Positions 15,176 through 24,184 are shown, counted from the first letter of the stretch. The stretch: 59,710 bases of DNA from JAUSNA01 sp964568885 (GCA_964568885.1 CAZMSF010000005.1:1-59710), one strand, 5' to 3'. Program-made: numbers and translations. Notes: generated from the sequence alone by a model not told the origin.

Positions 15176-15205
15176 ATTATAACAGATTTGAACTAAAAAA
15201 CAAAA
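15176..15205 (-). promoter_or_regulatory. Promoter of cassette 2
   Basis: Extended -10 TGTTATAAT (15176-15184, minus strand). The -35 region is only TTTGTT-like, as expected when an extended -10 compensates. It sits at the AT/GC boundary. Confidence 0.65.
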
Positions 15206-15270
15206 CTATGGGGCTAAATCATTTAGTCAAGTTCTCGAGCTTATTGAAGCGTAAGCGGAAAAAGCTGGAA

Positions 15271-15612
15271 TTACTTAGTCAAATTTTCCAGCTTATCGAT
15301 GGTTCTCTTGCTCCCGATGACGATAATATACATCCCTATGACAAAACAGGCTCCTTTTATCAGAAATACGCCTACCGAATACACGCTGCTGTAGCTGATT
15401 TGAAGGTATGAGTTGAGCGCATCAACGATAATCCCAAGTGCCAAGAATAGCACTCCGGTCCCGATTGTTTTAAAACCGTGCGCAAGAATCCCCGAGCCGA
15501 ATTTCTTCGTCACCTGATACATGATGACCGCCGCCGCAATAGCAGCAAAAGCCGCTATAAACGAAATTCCGTTAACAACAATCGTCAAAAACTGAACGCT
15601 GCTAAATTGCAT
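15271..15612 (-). CDS. Small polytopic membrane protein
   Basis: A 113-aa protein with four predicted membrane segments: FLTIVVNGISFIAAFAAIAAAVIMY, TIGTGVLFLALGIIVDAL, SVYSVGVFLIKGACFVIGMYIIV, plus the region between. It has a short basic tail (SKRTIDKLENLTK). Family not recognised. TATTAT lies 6 nt before the ATG (15619-15624), so the message appears leaderless. It lies between the cassette 2 promoter and the response-regulator pair; whether it belongs to the signalling genes is not clear. Confidence 0.65.
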   Translation of the reverse strand: MQFSSVQFLTIVVNGISFIAAFAAIAAAVIMYQVTKKFGSGILAHGFKTIGTGVLFLALGIIVDALNSYLQISYSSVYSVGVFLIKGACFVIGMYIIVIGSKRTIDKLENLTK

Positions 15613-15649
15613 ATATCAATAATATCCAAAAACTATCACAAATTTCAAT

Positions 15650-16282
15650 CTACTGCGCAGGTTGAGGTTGAGCTGTCGATTGATTCTCGGATGACAAAGG
15701 TGTATTCGCAAGCTCCTCTAGAGCTTTATTCAAGTCCTGCATTTCCTCTGAAGAAAACGGTTGTGGTTCCGAAGCCGGTTTATTTTCTTCGCGCTCCGGT
15801 TTGGGAGCTAATCCGTCAAAATGCATCGATGCTAGAGGCGGCGGCTCGGTGGTGGGTGAAGATGTAACAGCACTTTTTTCAGGACTTGGCTGAGGCGCAC
15901 TGCCGATAACAGTAGATGCTTGGGGAGTAGTCGAACTTGAGCTTTGGACGGTTGGGGCGGAAGCAGTGCTTGTTGCAACTTGCATCCCACCGGCAAAAGC
16001 ACCCGAGGTAGCCATAGCCATCATTCCAGGATAGCTTGTCAGGATTGACTCCATTGTCTTTTTGACAATCATCCCTGAAAGTTCAACGAACTGGTTTATA
16101 AGCCCCTGCAACATTTGCTGTGGGTCCCCTTCAAGTTTGATGACGTCGCCATTCACGTCAACCGTAAGTCCGATGACATTTTTTACCTTAGCAAGAGTGA
16201 TATCGGGACCCAAAACGAGCATCTGCTTTTTAATAAGCTCAGAGAAGAGTTTCTTATAGTCTGTTTCTGTTGTAGGTTGCAT
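15650..16282 (-). CDS. Hypothetical protein paired with response regulator
   Basis: A 210-aa protein. The N-terminal half (about residues 5-95) is a folded domain with LFSELIKKQMLVLGPDITLAKVKNV, GLTVDVNGDVIKLEGD and MLQGLINQFVELSGMIVKKTM. The C-terminal half is Ser/Thr/Pro/Glu-rich and probably disordered. No family was recognised. The start is taken at ATG 16282, 19 nt after the response-regulator stop; the frame extends from a TTG overlapping that stop. The tight spacing suggests it is an effector or partner of the CheY-like protein. Confidence 0.6.
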   Translation of the reverse strand: MQPTTETDYKKLFSELIKKQMLVLGPDITLAKVKNVIGLTVDVNGDVIKLEGDPQQMLQGLINQFVELSGMIVKKTMESILTSYPGMMAMATSGAFAGGMQVATSTASAPTVQSSSSTTPQASTVIGSAPQPSPEKSAVTSSPTTEPPPLASMHFDGLAPKPEREENKPASEPQPFSSEEMQDLNKALEELANTPLSSENQSTAQPQPAQ

Positions 16283-16301
16283 ATGGGCAGCAAATTTGAA
16301 C

Positions 16302-16673
16302 TTAAACCCCAAGTATTCCCTTGACTTTTTTCAAAAGATCTTCATGTGAAATCTGATATTTCAAAATGTAATCAATGGCTCCCCTATTCAACGACTCTTT
16401 GACAAGCTCGTCGTGAGAAAAATTTGTGAGCATTGCAACGGGCACTTTTGCGGTTGCCGGGTCGTCTTTTATGGCCTTTAGAGCATCCGTTCCGCTCATG
16501 TCAGGCATCATCTGATCCATAAGTATGAGGTCAAAATTTCCGGTTTTTGAGATGGAAACTGCCGATGTGCCATTGTTGGCTATCGTTACCTCAAAACCAC
16601 CTTGTTTTAAGACTGTTTCAAAGACAGTCGCCGTATCTTGCTCGTCATCCACGAGAAGTATTTTCTTCGCCAT
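16302..16673 (-). CDS. CheY-like single-domain response regulator
   Basis: A 123-aa receiver domain with no output domain. The acidic pocket is VDDEQD (Asp9, Asp10), the phospho-acceptor Asp is in LILMDQMMPDMSG (near residue 52), the switch Thr is in VAMLTNFSH, and the conserved Lys is in YILKYQIS. It should be phosphorylated by a histidine kinase, plausibly the one at 11766, and signal through protein contacts. The gene downstream (15650) is the likely partner. Confidence 0.9.
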   Translation of the reverse strand: MAKKILLVDDEQDTATVFETVLKQGGFEVTIANNGTSAVSISKTGNFDLILMDQMMPDMSGTDALKAIKDDPATAKVPVAMLTNFSHDELVKESLNRGAIDYILKYQISHEDLLKKVKGILGV

Positions 16674-16789
16674 GCTTTCAGGCTATCAAGTATCTGGTGA
16701 AAAATCAAGCCCCACTACGCTACAAAGACTCAGTTTCATATCAATACTATAAGCTTGCAATTTGAGGCTGTAGCTGATAAAATGCTTGT

Positions 16790-18127
16790 ATGACTGAATC
16801 TTCTATTGGGCAAAATGAGCTTGGAGTACGACGTGCTGTATCCACTATAGAGTCCGCAGGACATGACAGGTCTGAATTCGACCGCCGTCTTCTTGCCAAA
16901 GTTTTTCCGTCCGACAAAGCCGAAGAGGCATATATGCTCGGCATAATCGCAATTCATGGAAACGAGCCTCAAATTATGACGGCTGCTATTGGTGCTGAGA
17001 TAAATCAAATATTGGCCGAAAATAAACTGCCGGGCGCCTCTATTGTATTACCAAGCATTTACGGTGACAGAACCAGACAGATTCTCCTTGAAGACTTCCC
17101 TACCCTTGCCGACACTATTTACTTATCCGACGGTCTGGGGGATATTCTGAAGAAAACAGAATTCAGCCGTGCCGGCTATCAAGCTCATATGAGAGAAGTT
17201 GCTGCGCATCAACCACAGGTATATGAGGAGGCCCTCGACTATCTCTCACGGCAATTTACTGCCACTTCGCTTGCGGGTAGCCTAAAAGAATTTACGCCCG
17301 AAGGGAAACGTCTTGAAATCAACGCAGGTGCGAATATAACAGCATCCCTACCTGGCGAGAGAAAAACCCATTTTGTTTTTCCAGTACTTCTTTCAGAAAT
17401 GATGGAAAGAACTCTTACCGACCCTGAAATTAGCCGTCACTTCAACCACTCAACATTAGAGAAGGTAATTCGATTAGCAAAAGATTTTGAAGCAACTTAC
17501 AGAACCACTCAAATCCCCTACGTTCATACACTTTGTGGTCAAGAAAACTACGATGCTACAGGAAAAATACTTACTCCTCCACTAAAAAAGAGGCAAACTC
17601 CTCCTGAAATTGAACTCACTAATGGTAATGCGGTATATATTATGGTTTCGGGGAGTGAAATCGGACGTGAAGTCGTAGAAGATCAGGCAAAACAAGTCGA
17701 ACAACATGGACACGAAATAGTGTTTCCTCCTTGGCTTAAGCTGGACTTTGGTAAACCTTCCCATCCTAATGTGGTTTTTGACAAGCGAATTGGTGCCGTA
17801 ATGGGGAGAATTGGTTGGGGAATCGGATGGTTAAGCCAAGTTGCAGAAAAACCGTTTATCGCTATGCCTCATCTATTTTTCGATAACCCTGAAATGCATT
17901 TCAATCTGCAAGCACTTCAGCGAAGCGGTCTGGGGATGATATGGGAAGACAGGCAAGATTTGGTTGATGAAGCCTTAAAACTTCAACCGGGAATTCGAGA
18001 ATTGAATCGAAAAATAAACGCTGAGCTTAAAGTACCTGATGACATGGACGGTATCCGTTTTGCAGCAGAGAAAATTGTTGAGGCAGAAATGCGAGAAGCT
18101 GCAGAGCACAATATGAACTCCAGCTAG
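16790..18127 (+). CDS. GT-B-like glycosyltransferase-related protein
   Basis: A 445-aa cytoplasmic protein. The N-terminal half is not recognised (HGNEPQIMTAAIGAEINQIL, LPGASIVLPSIYGD). The C-terminal part resembles the nucleotide-sugar-binding half of GT28/MurG-type enzymes: VYIMVSGSEIGREVV as the first strand-loop, then GAVMGRIGWGIGWLSQVAEKPFIAMPHLFFDNPEMHFNLQALQRSGLGMIW, the pattern of a helix, a proline-rich loop and an N-x-x-x-L-x-x-x-G motif. Sugar and acceptor are unknown. The message appears leaderless: TAAAAT lies 6 nt before ATG, with TGA before it as an extended -10. It converges on comEC with a 2-bp gap. Confidence 0.55.
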   Translation: MTESSIGQNELGVRRAVSTIESAGHDRSEFDRRLLAKVFPSDKAEEAYMLGIIAIHGNEPQIMTAAIGAEINQILAENKLPGASIVLPSIYGDRTRQILLEDFPTLADTIYLSDGLGDILKKTEFSRAGYQAHMREVAAHQPQVYEEALDYLSRQFTATSLAGSLKEFTPEGKRLEINAGANITASLPGERKTHFVFPVLLSEMMERTLTDPEISRHFNHSTLEKVIRLAKDFEATYRTTQIPYVHTLCGQENYDATGKILTPPLKKRQTPPEIELTNGNAVYIMVSGSEIGREVVEDQAKQVEQHGHEIVFPPWLKLDFGKPSHPNVVFDKRIGAVMGRIGWGIGWLSQVAEKPFIAMPHLFFDNPEMHFNLQALQRSGLGMIWEDRQDLVDEALKLQPGIRELNRKINAELKVPDDMDGIRFAAEKIVEAEMREAAEHNMNSS

Positions 18128-18129
18128 CT

Positions 18130-18972
18130 TTACTTTACCCACCACCTTGCTCCGTCTGAAACTATTTCCACGTCAGCCTTAAGAGTATTTCTTACCGGTA
18201 TATCATACTTTTTTAATAGCCTCAAAACTTCAGGTGCCGGATGGTGGTAGCGGTTGTGATACCCATATGATAAAACTGCAAACCTTGGCACCAGATGCTG
18301 AAATGTAAATTCATCTACTCCGGTTTTCGAACCGTGATGAGGAGGTTTAAAGATATCCAGCTTATCCATCAGTGGCATAATTGAGTTCAAATATGTTGAA
18401 GGTATGTCTCCATCAAGAAGAGCACTAAATTTGCCATACCGAACTAACTGCACCAGAGAATAATCATTAGTATCACTGCTCTTTTGATTGAGAAATTCCT
18501 GAGTTGGCCAAAATGTATCGATGCTAATTCCGTCAGGAGTTTTAAGGACATCTCCCTTAAAGACGTAATGTACCGGTATTTTTTCCTCCTTCAATAATGT
18601 CATCAACTCTTCATAAACCCCGGTGCTTTTTGGGGCTTTTGATGTTCCGAAAAAAGATACATTATAGGACTGAACGACACCAATAAGACCGGTCAAATGG
18701 TCGCTATCTGGATGTGTCATAAAAACCGCCTCTATTTTTCTGTCCCAAAAAGGAAGGTGGCGACTTATGCAATCTGTCATGGAATTTTCTTTGGGACCGC
18801 CATCAACAACGACGTCAATTCCCTTTGGCGTGCGTATTAAAATCCCATCCCCCTGCCCCACATTGCAAAAAATCAGATGAAAATTATTATCAGAATAAAG
18901 TATTAAGTGATAAACACTAAAAAGTGCTAAAACGGCACATGATAACAGTAAAAACTGTAAAATTCGCCTCAT
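18130..18972 (-). CDS. comEC: ComEC-type metallo-beta-lactamase-fold hydrolase (separate ORF)
   Basis: A 280-aa protein with an N-terminal membrane segment (FLLLSCAVLALFSVYHLILY) and the ComEC C-terminal metallo-beta-lactamase domain: NVGQGDGILIRTPKGIDVVVDGGP, THPDSDHLTGL (metal ligands), SALLDGDIPS and FKPPHHGSKTG. In most bacteria this domain is the C-terminal part of ComEC, proposed to degrade the non-transported DNA strand. Here it is a separate ORF whose start overlaps the upstream gene stop (ATGA), so the split is real and translationally coupled. Confidence 0.88.
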   Translation of the reverse strand: MRRILQFLLLSCAVLALFSVYHLILYSDNNFHLIFCNVGQGDGILIRTPKGIDVVVDGGPKENSMTDCISRHLPFWDRKIEAVFMTHPDSDHLTGLIGVVQSYNVSFFGTSKAPKSTGVYEELMTLLKEEKIPVHYVFKGDVLKTPDGISIDTFWPTQEFLNQKSSDTNDYSLVQLVRYGKFSALLDGDIPSTYLNSIMPLMDKLDIFKPPHHGSKTGVDEFTFQHLVPRFAVLSYGYHNRYHHPAPEVLRLLKKYDIPVRNTLKADVEIVSDGARWWVK

Positions 18973-20186
18973 TTTTTTCTTGCTTGGTTCTTACCAAGCC
19001 GGATAACTAGAGCAAACAATATCAAATAATACCCCGCAAGTATAGAAAATGGGAGGTTTTCTAAAGTTAACTGGCTATTAAAGCGGGAGAAGAATACTAT
19101 TATACCGGTAAAGTAAGCCAAAAAGGGATAACAAACCAAAAGAAAGGGAATGGCCAAAAGTGGCGCGAATATTGAAAGGACAGTACCTATTCCACCAAAA
19201 ATCATGATAAGCGGCACGGTCCATAGAACCATTATATTAATGGGAAAGGAAAACAAAGAATATGCTCCAAAGACAGTTATCATAATGGGAAATGTGGCAA
19301 TTTGAGCTGAAAGTGTCGTCGTGATGTCATCTTTTACTACACCAAGAATTTTCCAGCCGACTACTCTATCCAAAATTGGCTTTATGGACAATATCCCAAA
19401 AGTTGATAGAAAGGACAATTGAAAAGATACATCCATCAATTCCTGTGGTTGGTAAAAAAGCATCGCCCAGGCAGTCAAAAATAACGCATAAAGACTACTT
19501 GACTGACGGCCAAAAAACAAAGCGACATACGCAAGAATTGCCATAACCGATGCCCTCACAATTGGCGGATCAAAACCGGTTAAAGTCGCATATATAAGCA
19601 CACCTAAGCTTGTGAAAAGTAGGGCTTCCTTTCTTTTCACAAGCCTCAAAAATATGACCAGAAGAAGTACCGCTACAATGCTCACGTTTTGCCCTGAGGC
19701 TGCAATTACATGAAGGACGCCGGCGTTTTTAAGCATTCTGTAGTACTCATTGTCAATCTTATCCCTTACCCCCAATACTACTCCCAAAAGAAGTCCTGCC
19801 TCCCGTTGCGGAAGTGTTCTTTGCGCCGATTTATTTGCCTTTTCCCTTACGAATTTGACGACAGACATTATTGCGCTTGTCTTCTCAATTTTTGAAATTG
19901 CCGGATTTTCGACGGCTAAAATATCACCGTTCTTTGTTCGTTTTTTTGTAACCTTTCCGTCAATAATAATTGTCTCTCCAAAATGATAGGACGGATATAA
20001 CGCAGTTGTTACCATTAATCCGTCGACAAAAAAGTACTGCGAATAGGTACTCTTCTTCGGTTCATGAGTGATGCTATAGGTTATTTTGAAAGGATCATTT
20101 TCTTTATATATTTGTCTCTCATTGAAATAGAAAAACTCCCGGGTTAAAAGTAGTAAAAGGAGAATAAATATGAATAAGTGCTTCAT
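18969..20186 (-). CDS. comEC: ComEC DNA-uptake channel, competence domain
   Basis: A 405-aa polytopic protein: an N-terminal membrane helix, an OB-like extracellular domain (DUF4131 region, FGETIIIDGKVTKKRTKNGDILAVENP), and the Competence domain with GVLHVIAASGQNVSIVAVLLL, FDPPIVRASVMAILAY and VSFQLSFLSTFGILSI. It forms the membrane channel for single-stranded DNA entry. With the separate nuclease-like ORF downstream and ComEA upstream it makes a complete late-competence set, consistent with DNA scavenging by a small-genome bacterium. Confidence 0.9.
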   Translation of the reverse strand: MKHLFIFILLLLLLTREFFYFNERQIYKENDPFKITYSITHEPKKSTYSQYFFVDGLMVTTALYPSYHFGETIIIDGKVTKKRTKNGDILAVENPAISKIEKTSAIMSVVKFVREKANKSAQRTLPQREAGLLLGVVLGVRDKIDNEYYRMLKNAGVLHVIAASGQNVSIVAVLLLVIFLRLVKRKEALLFTSLGVLIYATLTGFDPPIVRASVMAILAYVALFFGRQSSSLYALFLTAWAMLFYQPQELMDVSFQLSFLSTFGILSIKPILDRVVGWKILGVVKDDITTTLSAQIATFPIMITVFGAYSLFSFPINIMVLWTVPLIMIFGGIGTVLSIFAPLLAIPFLLVCYPFLAYFTGIIVFFSRFNSQLTLENLPFSILAGYYLILFALVIRLGKNQARKK

Positions 20187-20199
20187 AATTAAGTAGTTA

Positions 20200-20420
20200 T
20201 TTTTGCTGTTTCACATGAGACATCACCGTTTGCACAGTGATTCGAATGCCGACTTGCTAGGCTCCTGTAATACTCTTTCCTTTACAGGAGGCATTCGTAT
20301 AGTGCGAACGGGACTAACTTTGAACTTGTATAAACGCACACCGCACGTCACTTGCAATACGCGTGATGTCGAATTAAAACCTTTCTACTACTGTACTATT
20401 ATCTTATCTGTGTGAAAAAT
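20200..20420. repeat. 210-nt nested inverted-repeat element (MITE or structured RNA)
   Basis: Five nested stems are visible. From outside inward: TTTCACA/TGTGAAA (20209-20215, 20411-20417); GACATCAC/GTGATGTC (20219-20226, 20363-20370); CCGTTTGCAC/GTGCGAACGG with one G-U (20226-20235, 20302-20311); CGAATGC/GCATTCG (20243-20249, 20291-20297); CTCCTGTAA/TTACAGGAG (20262-20270, 20282-20290). No coding frame fits. It fills the comEA-comEC gap. It could be a miniature inverted-repeat element or a structured RNA; no known RNA class was recognised. Confidence 0.65.
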
Positions 20421-20424
20421 CACT

Positions 20425-21093
20425 CTATTCCGTTGTTATCTTGTCCTTGAGCCCATCGTACGCCTTTTGTGTCAATATTTTCTTTGAGACAAGTTCATCT
20501 TTTGATGCATATGGCCTGCCAGAAACAATTTTTTGTGCTGTAACCGGTCCTACTTTTGGAAGTGTATCCAGCTTATCAAGGGTTGCAGAATTGATATTGA
20601 TAAGACCGGAATTGTCGCCGAGTGTGGAGCGTGAAACTTCGTTTGAGTTCAAATTTTGTTCTACTGATACAACAGCCTCTGTTTGTTCGCCCTTTTGAGG
20701 TATGTAAATTTTGACTCCGTCGGTAAGTTTTTGGGCCAGATTGAAGTGTTTTGCAATGTATTCCCTGTCAGCCGATGAACTCAATCCCCCAGACACAATG
20801 AGCGCATCCTGAACTCTCGATCCTTCTTGTAATTTATAAACCCCCGGCTTTTGAACTCCCCCTTCAATATCAATGGAGACTTCTTTTGACGGAGCAACTA
20901 TCCCTTCCACTGCACCTTTCGAACTTGCAGGAATAAAAACAGCTTCATCTTTGGTACTTTTTGAACCTAAATACTGAATAACACCAATGATAAGAAGAAT
21001 TACTCCGACAAAAATAAGCCCGGCAAAAAGCGGATTTTTTTGAACGAACGCCATCACTTTCTCTTTCAGGGGAACTTTCTCAATTTCCTCCAT
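20425..21093 (-). CDS. comEA: ComEA-like DNA receptor (SLBB plus helix-hairpin-helix)
   Basis: A 222-aa protein. A membrane anchor lies at residues 18-37 (NPLFAGLIFVGVILLIIGVIQYL). An SLBB domain follows (VDIEGGVQKPGVYKLQEGSRVQDALIVSGG...), and the C terminus has two helix-hairpin-helix motifs (ININSATLDKLDTLPKVGPVTAQKIVSGRPYASKDELVSKKILTQKAY). It binds incoming double-stranded DNA outside the membrane and hands it to ComEC. TAAGAT lies 5 nt before the ATG, suggesting a nearly leaderless message. It is read in the same direction as comEC, with the inverted-repeat element between them. Confidence 0.92.
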   Translation of the reverse strand: MEEIEKVPLKEKVMAFVQKNPLFAGLIFVGVILLIIGVIQYLGSKSTKDEAVFIPASSKGAVEGIVAPSKEVSIDIEGGVQKPGVYKLQEGSRVQDALIVSGGLSSSADREYIAKHFNLAQKLTDGVKIYIPQKGEQTEAVVSVEQNLNSNEVSRSTLGDNSGLININSATLDKLDTLPKVGPVTAQKIVSGRPYASKDELVSKKILTQKAYDGLKDKITTE

Positions 21094-21134
21094 ACCTCAT
21101 CTTAGGAAAGGTTTACGATGCTTTCAAGGGGATA

Positions 21135-24131
21135 CTAAATAACAATGTTGACTATTTTACCGTTAATGTAGATGATTTTTTTAATTGTTTGTCCTTCGAG
21201 GTGTTTTGAAACCACTTCTTTTGCCTTGGTCTCTGCTACACGGCTATCTGAAATCTTGTCAGTGTCAAGCTCAAATTCGCCCCTTTTCTTGCCGTTCACC
21301 TGAACAACTATTAGGGTTTTTTCGCTTAATAGTTTTTCTTTCTCATACTCCGGCCATTTTTCCCTATGGACTGAACCTGTATTGCCCATCATATGCCACA
21401 GCTCCTCAGCCATATGGGGAGCAAATGGGGCGATGAGCTTTAAAAAGACTTCAGCTTCAATTTTAGAAATCATTTTCTCTTTATTAAGCGCGTTATACCA
21501 CTCCATAAGCTTAGCAATTGCGGTGTTGTATCCGAATTCTTCAATATCCCGTCCCACTCCTTGTATTGTTTTGTGCATCAAACGAATTCTTTCTTGACTT
21601 AACTCTTCATTCTCTCCTACTCTTTCTGACAAAAGCTTCCATACTTTTCGGATAAACCTACCCATACCCTCAATTCCCGAATCTCTAAAGTCTCCACCAT
21701 CACTATATGGTCCTAAAAACATCAAATACGTCCTCAATGTATCAGCGCCATACTTTGATATATATTCATCTGGAACGACCACATTTCCCTTACTTTTACT
21801 CATTTTTGCACCGTCTTTTATAATAAGACCATGTGCGAAGAAGTTACTGAATGGTTCGTCAAAATCGATGAATTTCAAATCACACAATACCATCGTGACA
21901 AAACGCGAATATAAAAGGTGTAGCACACTGTGCTCCGCTCCGCCAATATACTGGTCGACCGGCAACCATTTCTTGGTCGTTTCTCTATCAAACGCTTCAT
22001 TTTCTACATCAGTATTAGGGTATCTCAAGAAATACCAACTACTATCAAGAAAAGTGTCACTAACATCTGTCTCGCGAGTTGCCTCACCCCCACAATTAGG
22101 GCATTTTGTCTTATAGAATTCGGGGTGGTTGGCAAGCGGCGACTTTCCGGTTCCCATCGGCTTCCAATCCTCAACATCAGGCAGTAATACCGGCAAATCA
22201 GCTTCAGGAACCGAAAACCAACCATTCATTTCCTCAACCTCAAATTTGCCATTTTTGTCGCAAGTTGAGCAATAAATCATGGGTATTGGCGGCCCCCAAT
22301 ATCTTTGTCGCGATATAAGCCAATCCCGCAGGTGATAATTTGCCCTGCGCTTCCCCAACCCTTTTTGTTCAAGTGAAGCCAGAACCTTTCCCATATCCCT
22401 GGGAACCTCAAAACCGTTCCACTCTCCCGAATTAATTAAGATTCCGGGTCCTTCATAGGGTTCAGGACCACGAACTTCTTCCTCTGATTGAATCACCTCA
22501 ACTATCGGCAAATTGTATTTTTTGGCGAATTCAAAATCCCGTGAGTCGTGAGCAGGAACAGCCATAATTGCACCCGTTCCATAGCCTGAAAGGACATAAT
22601 CGGCAACCCACACCGGAATTTTTTCACCATTTATCGGATTTATCGCATAAAGCCCTGAAAAGACACCGGTCTTCTCTTTCCCCTCACCTGTTCTCTCAAT
22701 CTCGGTCTTGTTTTTAGACGCCGCAACGTAACTACTGACTTCATTTCTTACCTTTTCTTCGGTTATCAAACTTCCATCGGCTATTTTTCCTATCAGCTCA
22801 TGTTCCGGAGCCAAAACCATGAATGTCGCACCATAAAGAGTATCGGGCCGCGTAGTAAAAACGGAAATTGAATCGACAAGAGCTTTAAGAACCTCGGGCT
22901 CAATGTCTCCTGTAATGTGATCGTCATTAGCCTGAAAATCAACTATCCTACCACCGATTTTGCTTTTTATAAATTCGGAACGTTCTTGAGGGACTGCCGT
23001 ATCGTTTTTTGCGCGTAAAAGGACGATGTCTCCTGCATTCTTTTTTATGAGCTGAAAATCAAACCTGTCTGTTTTTATTTGAGGTTCAAAAACCCGCTCA
23101 TGGTCCAAAAATCCGGGCTCGGCAAATCCTGCGGCCAAGACGAGTTTTTTTATTGGAGTTTTTAATCGTTCAAGAACTTTAAGTGCAACAACGGAGCCCA
23201 AACTATGCCCCAATAGAACAGTATTCTCATTAAATTCTACGTTTTTAAGCACAAATTCAACCTGCTTATCTATCGAGGGGTTTGATGTGTCCGGCAGGTT
23301 CTCAGCCCATACCTTTTTTCCATTTTTCTCAAGCTGCTGCTTCAGCCAAGGGAAAAAATTAGCTTCAACTGAGCCCGTAAAACCGTGCAGCAAAACATAA
23401 TTGGCCTGTTGATAGATTTCAAACGCAACCTCTGCACCCTCACTTTTCCCTATCCAGTTCCTTTGCGCAATTTTGACTTTCTCAGTCCATTTGAGCCCTT
23501 CAATATTTTGAAGCAATCGGTCAGCATATTTTGTAATTCGGAAAAACCACTGCTCCAAATTCTTCTTTTCAACCTTTGTTCCGCACCTCTCGCAAAGGCC
23601 GTCGATAACCTGCTCGTCAGAAAGAACGGTCATATCTTTAGGGCACCAATTAACAAGCGCTGTGTCACGGTATGCAAGACCGTCTTTGAAAAGCTGTATA
23701 AAAAGCCATTGAGTCCATTTGTAATAGTCAGGATTGTATGTCTCAACTGTCCGGTTCCAATCGAATGAATTTCCGATAGCACGAAGCTGGCGGTAGAAGT
23801 TTTTCTCTGCTATTTGAGCTTGTTCTTTGGGATGACGCCCGACTTTTAGGGCATAATTTTCCGAGTGAATACCAAATCCGTCCAGGCCAATCGGCTCCAA
23901 AACATCCTTACCAAGCATCCGATTATACCGTGCATATACATCAGCTCCAGTGAATGCATACATATTCCCAACATGAAGTCCTTCTGCTGATGGATAAGGG
24001 AACATCATGAGGTTGAAATACGGATTTTTGGATGCTTTTATATCAGGAGAAAAAGTGTTGTCATTCTCCCATTTTTGCTGCCATTTAGCCTCAATATTGG
24101 AAGGTTCGTACCGCAGTTCATCAGTTTTCAT
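21135..24131 (-). CDS. leuS: Leucyl-tRNA synthetase with inserted alpha/beta-hydrolase domain
   Basis: A 998-aa class I synthetase that charges tRNA-Leu. The HIGH-type motif is HVGN in PYPSAEGLHVGN (residues 45-56). KMSKS is exact at 776-780. CP1 editing motifs TTRPDT (426-431) and GTGAIMAVPAHDSRD (518-532) are intact. Between EGAEVAFEI and ISVFTTRPDT, where LeuRS normally runs straight on, about 180 residues (240-421) form an RBBP9/YdeN-like alpha/beta hydrolase: LLHGFTGSVEANFFPWL, nucleophile elbow GHSLGS (Ser310), Asp377 in RAKNDTAVP and His405 in NDDHITGD. The start at 24131 is the first Met with LeuRS homology; TGATACAAT lies 10 nt upstream. The frame extends 42 codons upstream into the neighbouring promoter. 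Confidence 0.95.
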   Translation of the reverse strand: MKTDELRYEPSNIEAKWQQKWENDNTFSPDIKASKNPYFNLMMFPYPSAEGLHVGNMYAFTGADVYARYNRMLGKDVLEPIGLDGFGIHSENYALKVGRHPKEQAQIAEKNFYRQLRAIGNSFDWNRTVETYNPDYYKWTQWLFIQLFKDGLAYRDTALVNWCPKDMTVLSDEQVIDGLCERCGTKVEKKNLEQWFFRITKYADRLLQNIEGLKWTEKVKIAQRNWIGKSEGAEVAFEIYQQANYVLLHGFTGSVEANFFPWLKQQLEKNGKKVWAENLPDTSNPSIDKQVEFVLKNVEFNENTVLLGHSLGSVVALKVLERLKTPIKKLVLAAGFAEPGFLDHERVFEPQIKTDRFDFQLIKKNAGDIVLLRAKNDTAVPQERSEFIKSKIGGRIVDFQANDDHITGDIEPEVLKALVDSISVFTTRPDTLYGATFMVLAPEHELIGKIADGSLITEEKVRNEVSSYVAASKNKTEIERTGEGKEKTGVFSGLYAINPINGEKIPVWVADYVLSGYGTGAIMAVPAHDSRDFEFAKKYNLPIVEVIQSEEEVRGPEPYEGPGILINSGEWNGFEVPRDMGKVLASLEQKGLGKRRANYHLRDWLISRQRYWGPPIPMIYCSTCDKNGKFEVEEMNGWFSVPEADLPVLLPDVEDWKPMGTGKSPLANHPEFYKTKCPNCGGEATRETDVSDTFLDSSWYFLRYPNTDVENEAFDRETTKKWLPVDQYIGGAEHSVLHLLYSRFVTMVLCDLKFIDFDEPFSNFFAHGLIIKDGAKMSKSKGNVVVPDEYISKYGADTLRTYLMFLGPYSDGGDFRDSGIEGMGRFIRKVWKLLSERVGENEELSQERIRLMHKTIQGVGRDIEEFGYNTAIAKLMEWYNALNKEKMISKIEAEVFLKLIAPFAPHMAEELWHMMGNTGSVHREKWPEYEKEKLLSEKTLIVVQVNGKKRGEFELDTDKISDSRVAETKAKEVVSKHLEGQTIKKIIYINGKIVNIVI

Positions 24132-24184
24132 ATATATAAGAATTGTATCAAACTTTTGCCTCAAATTATATACCATGGCCAGTA

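Noticed and set aside
20240..20300. tRNA inside the comEC-comEA spacer
   Set aside because: A TTCGAAT word is present, but the stems form one long nested hairpin, not a cloverleaf.
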